Numbered from the stretch's first letter, positions 1 through 10,088 are shown. The stretch: 64,000 nucleotides of DNA from Deltaproteobacteria bacterium (GCA_947477565.1 CANJUR010000007.1:1-64000); one strand, 5' to 3'. A program made the numbers and translations. The notes: generated by a model from the sequence alone, not told the origin.

Positions 1-307
1 CGAGCGGTGGCTTTCTCCACCCAATGGGAGCCTCCGACTTCGATCCAGCGGCGTTCCGCGCGCAAGCTCAGTTTCCTCGGACCGCGCTTGTGCGACGGTT
101 TCCGGGTCTGTGTTTCAGCAGAGTTACGAGCGTTCCCCGCATCCCTGCTAAGGGGGCACGGTGATCGGTGGATTGAGACGAGTTGTGCCATGGGGAGTGC
201 CGTGGGGAGACAGTGGACGGGTCCGCGCTGGGGAAGGAATGCTGTTGACGTAGTGGGGCACGCTTGCTGCTGTAGACGACAGGAGCACCCTGGAAGTAGG
301 CTGTTCC
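1..307. other. Region without a convincing gene
   Basis: Several frames are open in both directions here, but none gives a protein with a recognisable domain, signal peptide or codon pattern like the neighbours. It most likely holds the end of whatever lies to the left and the promoter of the lipoprotein gene that starts at 308. I see no clear hairpin or tRNA. Confidence 0.4.
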
Positions 308-1078
308 ATGAACTCGCGAACGCTCCAATGGGCCACGTTGTTTGCTGTCTCTTCACTGTTGGTTGCGTGCAGCAGTTCGGTGACTCCCGCCATCGATGCG
401 GCGACCGTGGACGGTTCGGTCGCGGACGTGGGAGTCGATATCGGGATGCCGAGCGATCGATCGGCGGTGGATGTGGGCAGCGCGTGCGGTACGGTGTCTG
501 AAGGGGCGACGTGTTCGGAGGAGGGACGGACGTGCGGCGGGCCGTGCCTGGATCCCTGTCAGTTCTGCAACATCTTTCAGTGCACTAGTGGTCGTTGGGG
601 ACAGTTGATGGTCTTCCCGCGGCCGTGTACCGATGCAGGGGCGGCGGATGCGGCTGCGTCGATGGCGGGAGCGCGAATGCTGTGGCAGGGCCCCGGAGGC
701 TTCGCGGGAACGGGTCCCGCGGTGATGGTCGATGGCGACGGCACCGTGCGGGTCTGGGAAACCACCACGGGCGTCGAACTTGCGAGTCCGTCGGCTCCGA
801 CGCGCACGCTGCGCGTGACCGTGGCGGCGGCGGCGGATCTGTTCGCGCGGTGGGACCGGGCCGATCGCTCGGCGCTACCGCACCCCGGCCCGGTCACGGA
901 TTGCTACGGGCGGGTGTCGTATCTGCCGTGCATGGCGCCGGGATGTCGGGTGGAGACGGTGACGTTCGGTGTCGCGGCGCAGCTTTCGCCGGAGATGAAC
1001 CCGGTGCGCCAGTGGTTCGAGGAGACGCTAATCGGGGAGATGTCGGCGGCGTATCCGCGTACCTACTGCGACTTCTGA
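308..1078 (+). CDS. Putative secreted lipoprotein, function unknown
   Basis: A 256-residue protein that begins with a lipoprotein signal peptide: Met-Asn-Ser-Arg, a hydrophobic stretch, then the lipobox LVAC with the lipidated Cys near residue 21. An Ala/Asp/Val-rich spacer follows, and then a Cys-rich segment (about residues 60-110) with pairs such as CGGPCLDPCQFC. The C-terminal half (about 115-256) is a globular region with no motif I recognise. This layout is common among exported proteins of Myxococcota. Only 2 bp separate it from the convergent trhA gene. The ATG at 308 is chosen because the signal peptide starts exactly there. The function cannot be read from the sequence. Confidence 0.75.
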   Translation: MNSRTLQWATLFAVSSLLVACSSSVTPAIDAATVDGSVADVGVDIGMPSDRSAVDVGSACGTVSEGATCSEEGRTCGGPCLDPCQFCNIFQCTSGRWGQLMVFPRPCTDAGAADAAASMAGARMLWQGPGGFAGTGPAVMVDGDGTVRVWETTTGVELASPSAPTRTLRVTVAAAADLFARWDRADRSALPHPGPVTDCYGRVSYLPCMAPGCRVETVTFGVAAQLSPEMNPVRQWFEETLIGEMSAAYPRTYCDF

Positions 1079-1080
1079 CG

Positions 1081-1758
1081 CTACCGGGCGGCGCGCACCA
1101 GCGAAGTGACCAGTTGGTAATGGAGCGCACACGCGAGCACCGTCATCGCGTGAAACACCTCATGGTAGCCAAACACCCCCGGAACCGGGTTGGGACGCCG
1201 CGCTGCGTAGGTCACCGCGCCCAATGAATAGACGATTCCGCCACCGACGAGCAGCGCGAGGTGCGTTGGCGAGAGCGCGTCCCGCACTGCGCCGAAATAG
1301 GGCGCGATGGTCCATCCGACAAAGAGGTAGAGCAGGGCGGCGACGGGCTTCGGGGCGTGAACCCAGAAGATGGACTGCAGCACCCCGAACGCAGCGGCGA
1401 TCCATACCCAGAATAGTAGTTTCGTGCCGACGGCATCGGGGAGGCCGAGGCGACAGATGGGGGTGTATGTCCCGGCGATGAGCACGAAAATCGACGCGTG
1501 GTCGAGGCGGCGCATGAACGCCCGCGGGCGTGGCTGCCACATCGGCCGATGGTACACCGCGCTTACGGTCAACAGGGTGCAGACGCTCAGGGAATAGACG
1601 CCCGCCGCGAAGGCTGCGCGCGCAGTGGGAGCCATCGTGACGAGGATGATCCCTGCTCCGAAGGCTGCGACGGCGCTCCAGTGATGAATCACCCCGCGCA
1701 GCGTCGGCTTCACCAGCGGAGTGGCGGTTGGGGCGATGCCCTCAATCAAGGGTGACAT
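1081..1758 (-). CDS. trhA: TrhA / hemolysin III family membrane protein (PAQR fold)
   Basis: A 225-residue integral membrane protein with about seven hydrophobic helices. It has the family marks of bacterial hemolysin III/TrhA (YqfA) proteins: an early SAVYHR motif (about residues 65-70), a conserved Asp in [17 protein letters not shown] (about 85-101), and a C-terminal HEVFHAMT segment. The His residues of the first and last motifs would bind zinc, as in PAQR proteins. Family members have been linked to membrane energetics and lipid homeostasis rather than to true haemolysis. The start overlaps the end of panC by 17 bp, so it is probably the third gene of a panB-panC-trhA operon; no functional link to pantothenate is evident. 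Confidence 0.88.
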   Translation of the reverse strand: MSPLIEGIAPTATPLVKPTLRGVIHHWSAVAAFGAGIILVTMAPTARAAFAAGVYSLSVCTLLTVSAVYHRPMWQPRPRAFMRRLDHASIFVLIAGTYTPICRLGLPDAVGTKLLFWVWIAAAFGVLQSIFWVHAPKPVAALLYLFVGWTIAPYFGAVRDALSPTHLALLVGGGIVYSLGAVTYAARRPNPVPGVFGYHEVFHAMTVLACALHYQLVTSLVRAAR

Positions 1759-2644
1759 CGACCTCGCCCAATACGGTGTTATCGATCAAGCGAGTATGGC
1801 CGATCTTCAACGCCACTGCGAGGACGGCGCGAGTCTCTTCGGACAACGGGTTTATCGGGAGAGTGAGCTCCATGGCGTCGCGGAGTTCGATGTAATCGAC
1901 GCTATCGACAGACCCGGCCAGGCCCATCCATACCGTATCGAGAAGTGCCAGGGTGCTCCGCTCGCCGTCCGCATAGAGGGCCCGCGCGGCCCGTAGAGAA
2001 GCCGGGATGGCCGCCGCCCGCGCACGATCGGCGGGGCTGAGATAGCGGTTGCGCGAGCTGAGCGCCAGACCGTCGGCCTCGCGCACGGTGGGCAGCCCGA
2101 CGACCTCGACGGGCAGGAAAAGGTCGCGCGCGAGGCGCGAGATCACCTGGAGTTGTTGGTAGTCCTTGCGGCCGAAGATGGCCACGCAGGGGCCGGTGAG
2201 GGCGAGGAGTTTGCTCACCACCGTGGCGACGCCCTCGAAGTGCACCGGGCGGGTGACGCCGCACATCGGAGCGGCGAGTTCGGCGACGTGGACTCGCGTC
2301 TGGTCGCCCGCGGGGTACATCTCCCGCGGCGACGGCGCGAACACCACATCGACGCCGACGGTGGCGCAGCGAGCGACGTCGGCGTCGAGTTCGCGCGGGT
2401 AGCGGGCGAAGTCCTCCGCAGGGCCGAACTGCGTCGGGTTGACGAACACCGACACGGCGACGAGCCCACCGACTCCGACGCGGCGACGGGCCTCGGCCAT
2501 CAGTGCGAGGTGGCCTACGTGGAGTGCGCCCATGGTCGGCACCAGCGCCACCCGCCGGCCTTCCGTGCGGGCCTGATCGCAGGCGGCGCGGAAGGCCTCC
2601 GGGGCGTGGACGACCGCGGGGACGGCGTCAGTGGGTCGGTCCAT
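1742..2644 (-). CDS. panC: Pantothenate synthetase
   Basis: A 300-residue cytoplasmic enzyme that joins pantoate and beta-alanine with ATP to give pantothenate, the last step of vitamin B5 synthesis before CoA. The nucleotidyltransferase signature [11 protein letters not shown] lies at about residues 36-46, followed by [21 protein letters not shown] (about 65-85) and the [11 protein letters not shown] segment (about 158-168), all typical of PanC. Its length fits the family (about 280-300). It overlaps panB upstream and trhA downstream by 17 bp each, so the three are likely co-transcribed and translationally coupled. Confidence 0.96.
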   Translation of the reverse strand: MDRPTDAVPAVVHAPEAFRAACDQARTEGRRVALVPTMGALHVGHLALMAEARRRVGVGGLVAVSVFVNPTQFGPAEDFARYPRELDADVARCATVGVDVVFAPSPREMYPAGDQTRVHVAELAAPMCGVTRPVHFEGVATVVSKLLALTGPCVAIFGRKDYQQLQVISRLARDLFLPVEVVGLPTVREADGLALSSRNRYLSPADRARAAAIPASLRAARALYADGERSTLALLDTVWMGLAGSVDSVDYIELRDAMELTLPINPLSEETRAVLAVALKIGHTRLIDNTVLGEVDVTLD

Positions 2645-3518
2645 AGGTCGCCGGGACGTGTCGGGGCGAGAGGGCGTCGGTGACCGGATTACGGTTTTCC
2701 ACGGGCATTCCGAAGCTGTGCTCGGGACCCGGGAAGGTGCCGCTGCGCACCTCGTCGATGTACGCGCGGGTCGCCTCCGCCCCGAGGCGGAAAAACTCCT
2801 GAAACCGCTTCACAAACCGCGGTTTCATCGTGTCGTTGAGCCCGAGCAGGTCGTAGCTCACGAGGATCTGCCCGTCGCATCCGACGCCAGCGCCGATGCC
2901 GATGGTGGGCACGTCGATGGCACGCGTGATGCGCTCGGCAAGCGGCGCCGGGATGCCTTCGACCACCACGGCGTAGGCGCCTGCATCCGCGACTGCGATG
3001 GCGTCTTCGAGGATGGCGTCCGCGCCGTCGTCGCTGCGGCCCTGCACCTTGAATCCGCCCATGGCGTGCACCCGTTGCGGCATCAGTCCGACGTGGGCCA
3101 TCACCGGGATGCCCATGCGCACCATGCGCCGGATGACGTCGGCGATCTCCTGACCGCCCTCGAGCTTCACCGACTCCGCGCCGCCTTCTTTCATCAAGCG
3201 GCCCGCGCTGACGAGCGCCGCGTCCGAGGAGGTCTGGTAGCTCATGAAGGGCATGTCGCCGATGAGGTGGGCGTGCTGTGTTCCGCGGGCGACGGCGCGG
3301 CAGTGGTAGATGATCTCGTCGAGAGTCACGGGGAGCGTGCTGGTGCCTCCCTGAATGACCATGCCGAGTGAGTCACCGACGAGGATCGCATCGACCCCCG
3401 CGCCATCGAACATCCGCGCGAAGGTCGCGTCGTAGGCGGTGACCATCGCGAGCTTGTCGCCGCGTCCCGCGGAAGATTTCCGCGCACGCAGCTCCGGAAC
3501 CGTAATTTTGGACGGCAT
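2628..3518 (-). CDS. panB: 3-methyl-2-oxobutanoate hydroxymethyltransferase
   Basis: PanB adds a hydroxymethyl group from methylene-tetrahydrofolate to alpha-ketoisovalerate, giving ketopantoate, the first committed step to pantothenate. The 296-residue form starting at 3518 aligns with the usual family N-terminus. Visible motifs are [23 protein letters not shown] with its metal-binding Asp, [14 protein letters not shown] and the [14 protein letters not shown] loop. In-frame starts at 3557 (ATG) and 3590 (GTG) would add 13-24 residues without family support; none of the three has a strong Shine-Dalgarno sequence. It is the first gene of the panB-panC-trhA operon; ketopantoate reductase (panE) is not in the window. 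Confidence 0.95.
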   Translation of the reverse strand: MPSKITVPELRARKSSAGRGDKLAMVTAYDATFARMFDGAGVDAILVGDSLGMVIQGGTSTLPVTLDEIIYHCRAVARGTQHAHLIGDMPFMSYQTSSDAALVSAGRLMKEGGAESVKLEGGQEIADVIRRMVRMGIPVMAHVGLMPQRVHAMGGFKVQGRSDDGADAILEDAIAVADAGAYAVVVEGIPAPLAERITRAIDVPTIGIGAGVGCDGQILVSYDLLGLNDTMKPRFVKRFQEFFRLGAEATRAYIDEVRSGTFPGPEHSFGMPVENRNPVTDALSPRHVPATYGPTH

Positions 3519-4009
3519 CGGAGAACCAGGGTTTCTGCCGGTCACGGCCGTCGTCATGACGGTCCGTGCCAACGATGCGAGATGTACCACCCAAAGTTCG
3601 CGTTTGAAAACGTGCGGTCCATCGGCTCCGTTCTAAGGGTTGCGAGGGTGAATCCCCGGAGTCCTTTCCCCGGCGCGCGCAGCGCCGTGCTCGAGGGAGA
3701 GGTCGCCGCCGATCAGCGCGCATTCGTGATGTCGTAGGCGACGATCAATAGAGAGCTCCCCGGGGAAGGTGTTGGGCTCCCACGTACCCCTCGACGACAT
3801 GAAATCCCCACTGCTGGATTCGCCGGGACTCCGCCTTTGGACGCGCGCGTACCTCGCAAAACCTCGGGCCGGGGCGTTTCTCGTGCTGGGTGGGAGAGGC
3901 ATTCGAGGCGCAGCGTCACGGACCAGTGTGTGAACGTCGACGGCGCGCAAAGCCTCGTCACTGATGTCGTTGGTATGGTGACCCAACGATCTGCACCGCT
4001 GGCCGCTCC
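3519..4009. other. Intergenic region between ompA-like gene and panB
   Basis: About 490 bp. Some minus-strand frames are open (for example around 3633-3986), but the peptides are rich in Arg and Pro, match nothing I know and look like chance frames in GC-rich DNA. A near-palindrome CCGCTCCCTAGGGCGG sits at the stop codon of the OmpA-family gene. The panB promoter is expected at about 3530-3650, but I cannot pick out a clear -35/-10 pair. Confidence 0.35.
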
Positions 4010-5392
4010 CTAGGGCGGTTGGGTGTCGCGCGAGCGGCCCGAGTGGATGTGCACCTCCACCCGGCGATTGGCTGCGCGCCTCTCCGGGCGGTCGTTCTCG
4101 ACGATGGGGCGGTCCGGCCCGAAGCCGTGGGCTTCAACGCGATCGGGAAGGATCCCATGGTCGATCAGGTACATCCGGACGGCGCGGGCCCGGCTCGCGG
4201 AGAGGTCGAGGTTGGTCGCGCGCTCGCCGCGATCGTCGGTGTGGCCCTGAATGTCCACCCGGGTGATCTCCGCGTGCGCCCGCAGCACTGCCACGAGCGC
4301 ATCGAGCACCTCGAAGCTGCGTCGCCCGATGATCCGGTCGCTGCCCGTGAGGAAGGTCAGCGGGTTGCCCAGCAGCGCGATCATCCCCGAGCGGATCTCC
4401 ACCGTCGGCTCGACGCTCTCCGGGCATCCGTCGCCGTCGGTGAGGTTGTTGAAGGTCTCTGCCGCCGCGGGGCAGCGGTCCTGGGAGTCCGTGTAGCCGT
4501 CGCCGTCGCTGTCGACTTCGGGGCGGGCGTCGTCGTGGTTTGCGAGGCCAACGTCGGCGACGGCGTCTGGGGACCCGGCAGGCATCGGATCCGCGGCGGG
4601 GCCCTGCGCGACCTCCATGCGGACGTCGCGCTCGTCCGGCACGCCTTCAGTATCGCCGTGGCGCGAAGTGCACCCCGGGCGAAGTCCATCGGGTCGCTCG
4701 CCGGGCGTCTCGCTCGTGCAGAGGTCCACGGTGTGCGATACGGGCTCGCGGTCGCGGTTTGTCACTGCGGGCAGCGGGGTGGTCGTTGCGGCGACGGGCG
4801 TGGTGTGGAGCGAGAACGAGAGCCCGCCGACCACGTAGCGGGCATCGTCTGGAAACGCCCCGGGTCGCCCGTCGCGGCCCACGTCGGGCTGCACCGTCTG
4901 GCCGTAGCGCACCATCGGTCCCAGCGACGACGTCGGCGTCAGTCTGAACTCGAAGCCCGCCCCGAGATCGATCTGAAGCGTGCGCTCGTCGCCGGTCATG
5001 GCGATGCCCAGGTTGCCGTCGAAGAAGGCCCGCCCGACGGTTCCGATGGTGGGCTCGAAGCGCACGCCGAGCATCGGCGCGAAGACCCAACCGGTCTCGG
5101 CCCCTGCGCGGGCAGGAAAGACCCAATTCGAGATCGATGCCTGCAACGCGAACCCGTCGATGATCGACCACGCGAGCCGCAGCGCGCCGTGCAGGGCGAG
5201 GCCGAAGCCCTTCGCTTCGCCGTTGAACGCCGCCGGGTCTTCGTTGCGTTGAAACGCCGACGCCATCGCTCCCGCGCCAAGCTCGAGGCGCGCGGCGAAG
5301 CTGTCACGAACCTGCGCTTGCGCGGGCTGCGCGATGATGGTGAGCGCAGCCACACAGCATGCGATCTGGGCCACTGGGGCGTGCCTCGGCAT
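4010..5392 (-). CDS. OmpA-family outer-membrane protein with a thrombospondin type 3-like segment
   Basis: A 460-residue envelope protein. The start at 5392 places a signal peptide at once (MPRHAPVAQIACCVAALTI.. ending AQA); an upstream in-frame start would add about 32 residues before it. Residues about 25-210 look like an outer-membrane beta-barrel, with alternating hydrophobic stretches. After a disordered linker comes a short Asp-rich TSP3-like calcium-binding stretch (DSDGDGYTDSQDRCP ... DGDGCPE, about 310-345). The C-terminus is a complete OmpA peptidoglycan-binding domain (about 350-450), with VDIQGHTDDRG, the LSASRARAVRMYL helix and the RRAANRRVEV motif. It probably anchors the outer membrane to the wall. 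Confidence 0.9.
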   Translation of the reverse strand: MPRHAPVAQIACCVAALTIIAQPAQAQVRDSFAARLELGAGAMASAFQRNEDPAAFNGEAKGFGLALHGALRLAWSIIDGFALQASISNWVFPARAGAETGWVFAPMLGVRFEPTIGTVGRAFFDGNLGIAMTGDERTLQIDLGAGFEFRLTPTSSLGPMVRYGQTVQPDVGRDGRPGAFPDDARYVVGGLSFSLHTTPVAATTTPLPAVTNRDREPVSHTVDLCTSETPGERPDGLRPGCTSRHGDTEGVPDERDVRMEVAQGPAADPMPAGSPDAVADVGLANHDDARPEVDSDGDGYTDSQDRCPAAAETFNNLTDGDGCPESVEPTVEIRSGMIALLGNPLTFLTGSDRIIGRRSFEVLDALVAVLRAHAEITRVDIQGHTDDRGERATNLDLSASRARAVRMYLIDHGILPDRVEAHGFGPDRPIVENDRPERRAANRRVEVHIHSGRSRDTQPP

Positions 5393-5579
5393 GACGAATG
5401 TCTCTCCACGTCGGGAACCGTTGCCGACGCTCGGCCCTGAATGATCCACCAGCCTCGGGGCTCGCACCAGAATTCCGGGCATCGCCAAGCGCGCACGCCC
5501 GAAACTACCGCCCGCTCACGGGAGCCGTAGAGTAGGCATCCCGCGGGTCAACCGCCCTGCAAATCACTGCTTCGGAGCT

Positions 5580-6080
5580 GTGGAGAAAACGTCTGTGCTG
5601 TCTTCGTCGTTGACGACGCGTGGCGTCGCCCTGGCTGGGCTCCTGGCCGCTGCGATGGGCGCGGGTTGCATCCGCTTCGGCGCCGCTGTGGTGGGCGGTG
5701 ACGCCGCACCCGATACCGCTCGCGAGGACGTCTCGGGCGAAGGCACCGCGACCGCTTCCGATGCTTCCGATGCTCCCCTGCTGGACCACCCCGGCGTCCC
5801 TGTGACGGACGTCCCCCTCGTCCTCGACGCTCCTTGGATCTGTGTGCAAAACGACGATTGTGTCGATTCTGCGCGCCCCTTCTGTGACGTCTCTGCGGGG
5901 CGCTGCGTCGGGTGCCTGACCTCGCCGGACACCTGTCCCATCCGTCGTTTCTGCGACGCCATCACCTCGACCTGCCGGGACGGCTGTCTCGCCGATCGCG
6001 ACTGCGTCCCCACGGACAGCGCCGACGCTGGCGTCCCTCCTCGCCGCTGCGATCGCGTGCGCCACATCTGCGGCGAGTGA
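5580..6080 (+). CDS. Small Cys-rich putative lipoprotein
   Basis: A 166-residue protein with a GTG start. Its N-terminal hydrophobic segment ends in AAAMGAGC, an imperfect lipobox, followed by an Asp/Ala/Thr-rich spacer (about residues 30-80). The C-terminal half holds about ten Cys residues in small clusters (CVQNDDC, CDVSAGRCVGC, CPIRRFC, CRDGCLADRDC), a pattern common in surface proteins of Myxococcota whose cysteines form disulfides. It has no recognised catalytic residues. The plus-strand reading is preferred over two longer antisense frames because only it has a signal peptide and a regular Cys pattern. Confidence 0.65.
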   Translation: MEKTSVLSSSLTTRGVALAGLLAAAMGAGCIRFGAAVVGGDAAPDTAREDVSGEGTATASDASDAPLLDHPGVPVTDVPLVLDAPWICVQNDDCVDSARPFCDVSAGRCVGCLTSPDTCPIRRFCDAITSTCRDGCLADRDCVPTDSADAGVPPRRCDRVRHICGE

Positions 6081-6309
6081 GTCCGAGACTCCGACTGTCC
6101 CAGCAGCGCAACTTGAGTGCCTGGCGTCTGCGCGACCGGTTGTTCCAAGGGCCGATCGTGCGTCGGGGCGCTACGAGGTTCGGCGGACGATCGGTGCGGC
6201 GGGTTCGGACGGGTGGGCATCGCGTGCGCGCGGGTCGATGGGATGACGGTGCCGGTTTACGATCCAGGGTAATCGTGACGCAGTCAGGAGTTGGCGCGCG
6301 CCGCGAGTA

Positions 6310-8241
6310 ATGGGCGAGGATATCCGGGAGGACTGTTTGACGTTGCGACCGGGCATTCCAGGAATAGCGATCTCCGATGAGCTTAGGCGGGGCGAGTCGG
6401 TGCTCGGCCGCTGCGTGATCGATCGCCGCCTGCGTCACGACCCGCTGACCGCGGTGTATCTCGCGCGCGGCCGAGAACCCGGCGAGGTGTTCTCCGTGTG
6501 GACGGCGCACAGCGCGGTGCTCACCCGCTCCGAGCGCGCGGCCCATGCGTTCGACCTCGAGATGGAGCGCATCGCGCTGCTCGATCACCCTGGAATCCCG
6601 AAGATCATTGCGTTCAACGCGGCGGACGCGCGGCCGATGGTGATCTCCGCTCGGCGTCCGGGAAGCTCCCTGCGGGACATCATCGCCTCTGGGTCCGACC
6701 GCTCGGCGAAGCTGACCTCGAAGGTGCTGCAGGGCCTCGCGCACATCCTTGACGTACTGCACACGCAAAGCCCGCCAGTGCTGCACCGCGGGTTGGCTCC
6801 GGAGCGTGTGTTTCTCGACGAGGAGGGAGAGATCCACCTCGATGAGTGCGGTTTCCTCCATGCGCTGGTCACCGCTGGCTTCGTCACCGACCGCACCGTG
6901 CTCGCGCGCGGTGGGCCGGGCTACCTGCTGCCCGAGGAGGTCGCATTTCCGCCGACTCCGGCGCTCGACGTGTTCTCTCTGGCGACACTACTTTTCGAGC
7001 TCCTCACGGGTCGGCTTCCCTTCGGTGAGGTCTCCGCTGCCGAACTCTCGCGGGCGCTGCGCGCGGAGCATCTCCCGACGGTTTCGCTCTATCGCGACGA
7101 CCTCACCTTGCGCGTCGATGCAGTCTTCGAGCGTGCCTTCGGCGTATCGCGCGGGGACGGGTCCACCACCGTCCAGGCATTCGCCCGCGATCTGCTGCGC
7201 GCGCTCGAGCCCGATGCCTCTGTGCGGCTCACGCTCCCCGGCAGCGCGGATGCGCTCCCCGACCCAGCCGACGACCTCGGGCCCGACCTGTCCGTCATCG
7301 AAGATCCGGAGCCTACGTTCGGCGACGACGACGCGAGGGACGCGCCGGTCGCGACGGATGTCCACCGAGCCTCCGCACGGGAAGAGCTCCAGCTTGATTC
7401 ACGGCAGTCCGTTGACATCGAGGCGATTGACCTGTCTTCGAGCGATCTACAGCCCGTCGCGAGCGCTCTCTTCGAACGCGACCGTCGCCTGGGCGCTCTG
7501 CTTTACGATCAACCTACGCAGCTCTCGCCGCGCTCCCGGAGAGCCACCGACCCGTCGGTCGTCGCTCCGTCGGCCGCCCTGATCAACCACGGTGCTATTC
7601 CTTCCCCGGCCCATCTCCCGTCAGACGGGGTTCGACCTTCGTCGCTTCCCACGCCCGGCCTCGACGCTGCGCAGATCTTCGGCCATGCGGCGCGGCTCCT
7701 CGCGTTGTCTACGGTGATCGCGGCGTTGTGCATCACCGCGGGACTGCTCTACATCGCGCGCGCCTCCGACGATCTGAACGCCACGCTGCGCGCCCTCCCA
7801 CGCGACTTCCCTGCGATGGACGCTGGGCTCTCCCACGCGCCGGTCCTTGTTGCTTCGAGCGACGCGGACAGCGGCCCGACGATCGCGGGTGATCTCGCCG
7901 ACCCGCTGGCATCGACCGGGCGATCGACGCCTGCGCCTGCGGTGGCTCCCCCTGGGTCGATGCCGGGCCCATCCGTGGTGTTTCGGCTGATGGCGGCCCT
8001 GCGCGGCCCGGTGGCTGATTGTGTGGAGGGCGTCGAGGCGCGCTCGGTCACCATCAGGCCGCGCTTCGACGGCGCGAGCGGCGCTGTCGTGCACATCCGT
8101 TTGCGGGGCAACTTCCACGAGGCCCCGATGGGGCCCTGCCTCGAACAGGCTGTACGCCGAGTGCGCGTGGCCCCCTTCGCAGCGCCGCATTGGGAGCCAT
8201 CGCTGACATTTCCGATCGCGCCTCCGCGTTGGAACCCTTAA
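6310..8241 (+). CDS. Membrane-anchored Ser/Thr pseudokinase with AgmX/TonB-like C-terminal domain
   Basis: A 643-residue protein in three parts. Residues about 30-300 align with the eukaryote-like protein-kinase fold: LDHPGIPKII, then HRGLAPERVF at 159-168 where active kinases have HRDLKPEN, then DECG at 178-181 where they have DFG, then GPGYLLPEE and DVFSLATLLFELLTGRLPF. The Gly loop and the VAIK lysine are also absent, so it should not phosphorylate. A transmembrane helix spans about 461-483. The C-terminal part (about 555-643) has the two-Cys pattern (DCVEG ... CLEQAVRRVRVAPF) seen in AgmX/GltJ-type periplasmic domains. It may be a scaffold carrying a signal across the inner membrane. It is convergent with the lipoprotein gene at 8258. 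Confidence 0.85.
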   Translation: MGEDIREDCLTLRPGIPGIAISDELRRGESVLGRCVIDRRLRHDPLTAVYLARGREPGEVFSVWTAHSAVLTRSERAAHAFDLEMERIALLDHPGIPKIIAFNAADARPMVISARRPGSSLRDIIASGSDRSAKLTSKVLQGLAHILDVLHTQSPPVLHRGLAPERVFLDEEGEIHLDECGFLHALVTAGFVTDRTVLARGGPGYLLPEEVAFPPTPALDVFSLATLLFELLTGRLPFGEVSAAELSRALRAEHLPTVSLYRDDLTLRVDAVFERAFGVSRGDGSTTVQAFARDLLRALEPDASVRLTLPGSADALPDPADDLGPDLSVIEDPEPTFGDDDARDAPVATDVHRASAREELQLDSRQSVDIEAIDLSSSDLQPVASALFERDRRLGALLYDQPTQLSPRSRRATDPSVVAPSAALINHGAIPSPAHLPSDGVRPSSLPTPGLDAAQIFGHAARLLALSTVIAALCITAGLLYIARASDDLNATLRALPRDFPAMDAGLSHAPVLVASSDADSGPTIAGDLADPLASTGRSTPAPAVAPPGSMPGPSVVFRLMAALRGPVADCVEGVEARSVTIRPRFDGASGAVVHIRLRGNFHEAPMGPCLEQAVRRVRVAPFAAPHWEPSLTFPIAPPRWNP

Positions 8242-8257
8242 CGCCGGGCGCTAGCGT

Positions 8258-10036
8258 TCAGGGCGTCTGCAGCGACACCGCAGCGAGGCGGCGGCCGCCG
8301 TCGGCGAACCACAGCACCCCTTCGTGGGAGGCATCGCCGAGGTGACACAGGCTCTGCGGCCAGTCGCAACGAAGGTCTGTGCATCGCTGCCCCGCGAACG
8401 CCCCAAGCACTGCGCGCGGATCGGCCAGGTCACGTCGGACCAACCTCCGCGGCTCTCCCCGCAGGGGTTGTGTGGACTCCCGATACGGAATCACGGCGAG
8501 CGTTCCTCCGGTCGCGGCGAGGAAGGCCCGCGGTTCGAGGCCCGCCACGCGGTCCAGGAGCGCGCAGGCCGTCTCGGGCTCCGCCGGGGCGGGCCGGTAG
8601 CCGCGCAGCGCACCATCGATGGCGCGCGCATCCGTGAGGTTGAATGCCACCCGAAGCATATCCAGGCGGTGTGTGAGCGTGTGCTGCGCGACCGACCGTG
8701 GCGCAGCCTGACTCGCGATGCTGACCACCGCGGTGCCGTCGCGCTGCTGTCCCGTCGTGATCAGCTCAAATCCGCCGTCGCGTTCAAAGTCCCTCAGGTG
8801 GAGCGTCCGATCGCCGACGACCTCGCCCAGGCTCCGATCGACGTAAGCCCGAGGCGCGTGCCCTGGCGTGATCACGTACGCCCGCACCTCGCGCCCGCCG
8901 CTTGCGATGGCCACCTCGAAGGCCACCACGTGCTCCTCGCCCCGCGCGGCACCCACCACAGGGCCCACCACCGCGCCATCCATCGCGAATCGTTCGGCAA
9001 GTGAACGATCGTCCGTATCATCGTTGCGCTCGGTCCCCCAGGCGGTCACTCGTCCGCCCTCTTCGAAGCGCGCGCTCGCACCGGAGAGCAGCGCCGCCAC
9101 CACCACGCGCTGGCCGTCTTTGAGCAGCATCACCTGCCCGGGTGTTGCTCCCTGGCCGAGGCCCGGCGTCGGTCGGCCGATGCACCGGTCGCCTGCGGAG
9201 CAGTCCATCGACTGCGCCATCTGGCGCATCAGTGCGACCGCTCTTGCGAGGTGCGGGTTCGTGGGATCGCCCTGCGGCGACACATAGTCGGACTCTTCAA
9301 ACGCGCCGGTCTGCCACGCGCGCAGGGTCGGCGCACCCTCCGGGGTGAGGTGGTCGAGGAGGATATTGGGGCCGCCCTCGGCGATGGCCCGCACGGTGCG
9401 CTCGGCCTCTTGTGGGGTCGGATCTATCGGAGGCATCTCGAACGTGAGTCGGCGGTCGAGGTCTTCGACATCGCTCGCACGTAGCAGGCCGGCTTCGAGC
9501 GGCGAAAGTAGGCCCACCTCAGGTGCGGATCCCTGGGGCGGCGGCAGCGGGAAGATTGCGAGAACCGTAGTGTTGGCGGGCATGTCCTCCGTCGCGGTCG
9601 TGCGTCCGAGCAGGTAGACCCAACCCTGTGCGATGCGGCCGAAGGCGATGTGCGCCCCGACCGGCCACTGCCGCACGCGATGAATCTCGTCGCCGCGCGG
9701 ATCGTGGAAGAGCACCCAGACATCCGAGGCCTCGTCCGGGGTGCCGGTGGCCATCACGGCGGAGAAGCGTCCGCGGTACATGTCGGTGCAGAGTGGGCCG
9801 AAGTGCACGGTGCGTCCGGCGCGGTAGCGCGCGAGCGTTCGGAAGGTCTCCTCCGAGCAGTGCGCCACGGAGTCCACCGCCGGGGGAGCGGCGGCCGCGT
9901 TGCCGCCGTGACGTCCGCCGCGGACGGCGCCCCGACGCGCGCTGCCGATCGTGCGGGTGACAGGCCTGGGGGGCGCGTTTCCCCCGCAGGCTGCCGCGCC
10001 CAGGGTGGCGACCAGAGCGAGATGTTGCAGTCGCAT
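8258..10036 (-). CDS. Large putative lipoprotein, function unknown
   Basis: A 592-residue protein. The ATG at 10036 gives a short Met-Arg-Leu signal peptide ending in TLGAAAC, a plausible lipobox with the lipidated Cys near residue 17. The mature part has no catalytic motif I recognise. Repeated short beta-like segments such as VWVLFHDPRGDEIHRV and GWVYLLGRT, and the many Gly/Val/Thr turns, suggest a beta-propeller or other repeat fold. It stands alone on the minus strand, separated from groL by a hairpin, and 16 bp from the convergent pseudokinase gene. It may belong to the family of large uncharacterised Myxococcota lipoproteins. Confidence 0.72.
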   Translation of the reverse strand: MRLQHLALVATLGAAACGGNAPPRPVTRTIGSARRGAVRGGRHGGNAAAAPPAVDSVAHCSEETFRTLARYRAGRTVHFGPLCTDMYRGRFSAVMATGTPDEASDVWVLFHDPRGDEIHRVRQWPVGAHIAFGRIAQGWVYLLGRTTATEDMPANTTVLAIFPLPPPQGSAPEVGLLSPLEAGLLRASDVEDLDRRLTFEMPPIDPTPQEAERTVRAIAEGGPNILLDHLTPEGAPTLRAWQTGAFEESDYVSPQGDPTNPHLARAVALMRQMAQSMDCSAGDRCIGRPTPGLGQGATPGQVMLLKDGQRVVVAALLSGASARFEEGGRVTAWGTERNDDTDDRSLAERFAMDGAVVGPVVGAARGEEHVVAFEVAIASGGREVRAYVITPGHAPRAYVDRSLGEVVGDRTLHLRDFERDGGFELITTGQQRDGTAVVSIASQAAPRSVAQHTLTHRLDMLRVAFNLTDARAIDGALRGYRPAPAEPETACALLDRVAGLEPRAFLAATGGTLAVIPYRESTQPLRGEPRRLVRRDLADPRAVLGAFAGQRCTDLRCDWPQSLCHLGDASHEGVLWFADGGRRLAAVSLQTP

Positions 10037-10088
10037 GAGGGAGGCCTGCACCGTAGAACAAGCGGGAGGGTTGGTACAAGAACGCCGA

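Noticed and set aside
7-501. Plus-strand frame at the left end
   Set aside because: It overlaps the lipoprotein gene in another frame and shows no signal or domain.
3633-3986. Minus-strand frame of 117 codons upstream of panB
   Set aside because: No ribosome-binding site, no recognisable motif, composition like other chance frames.
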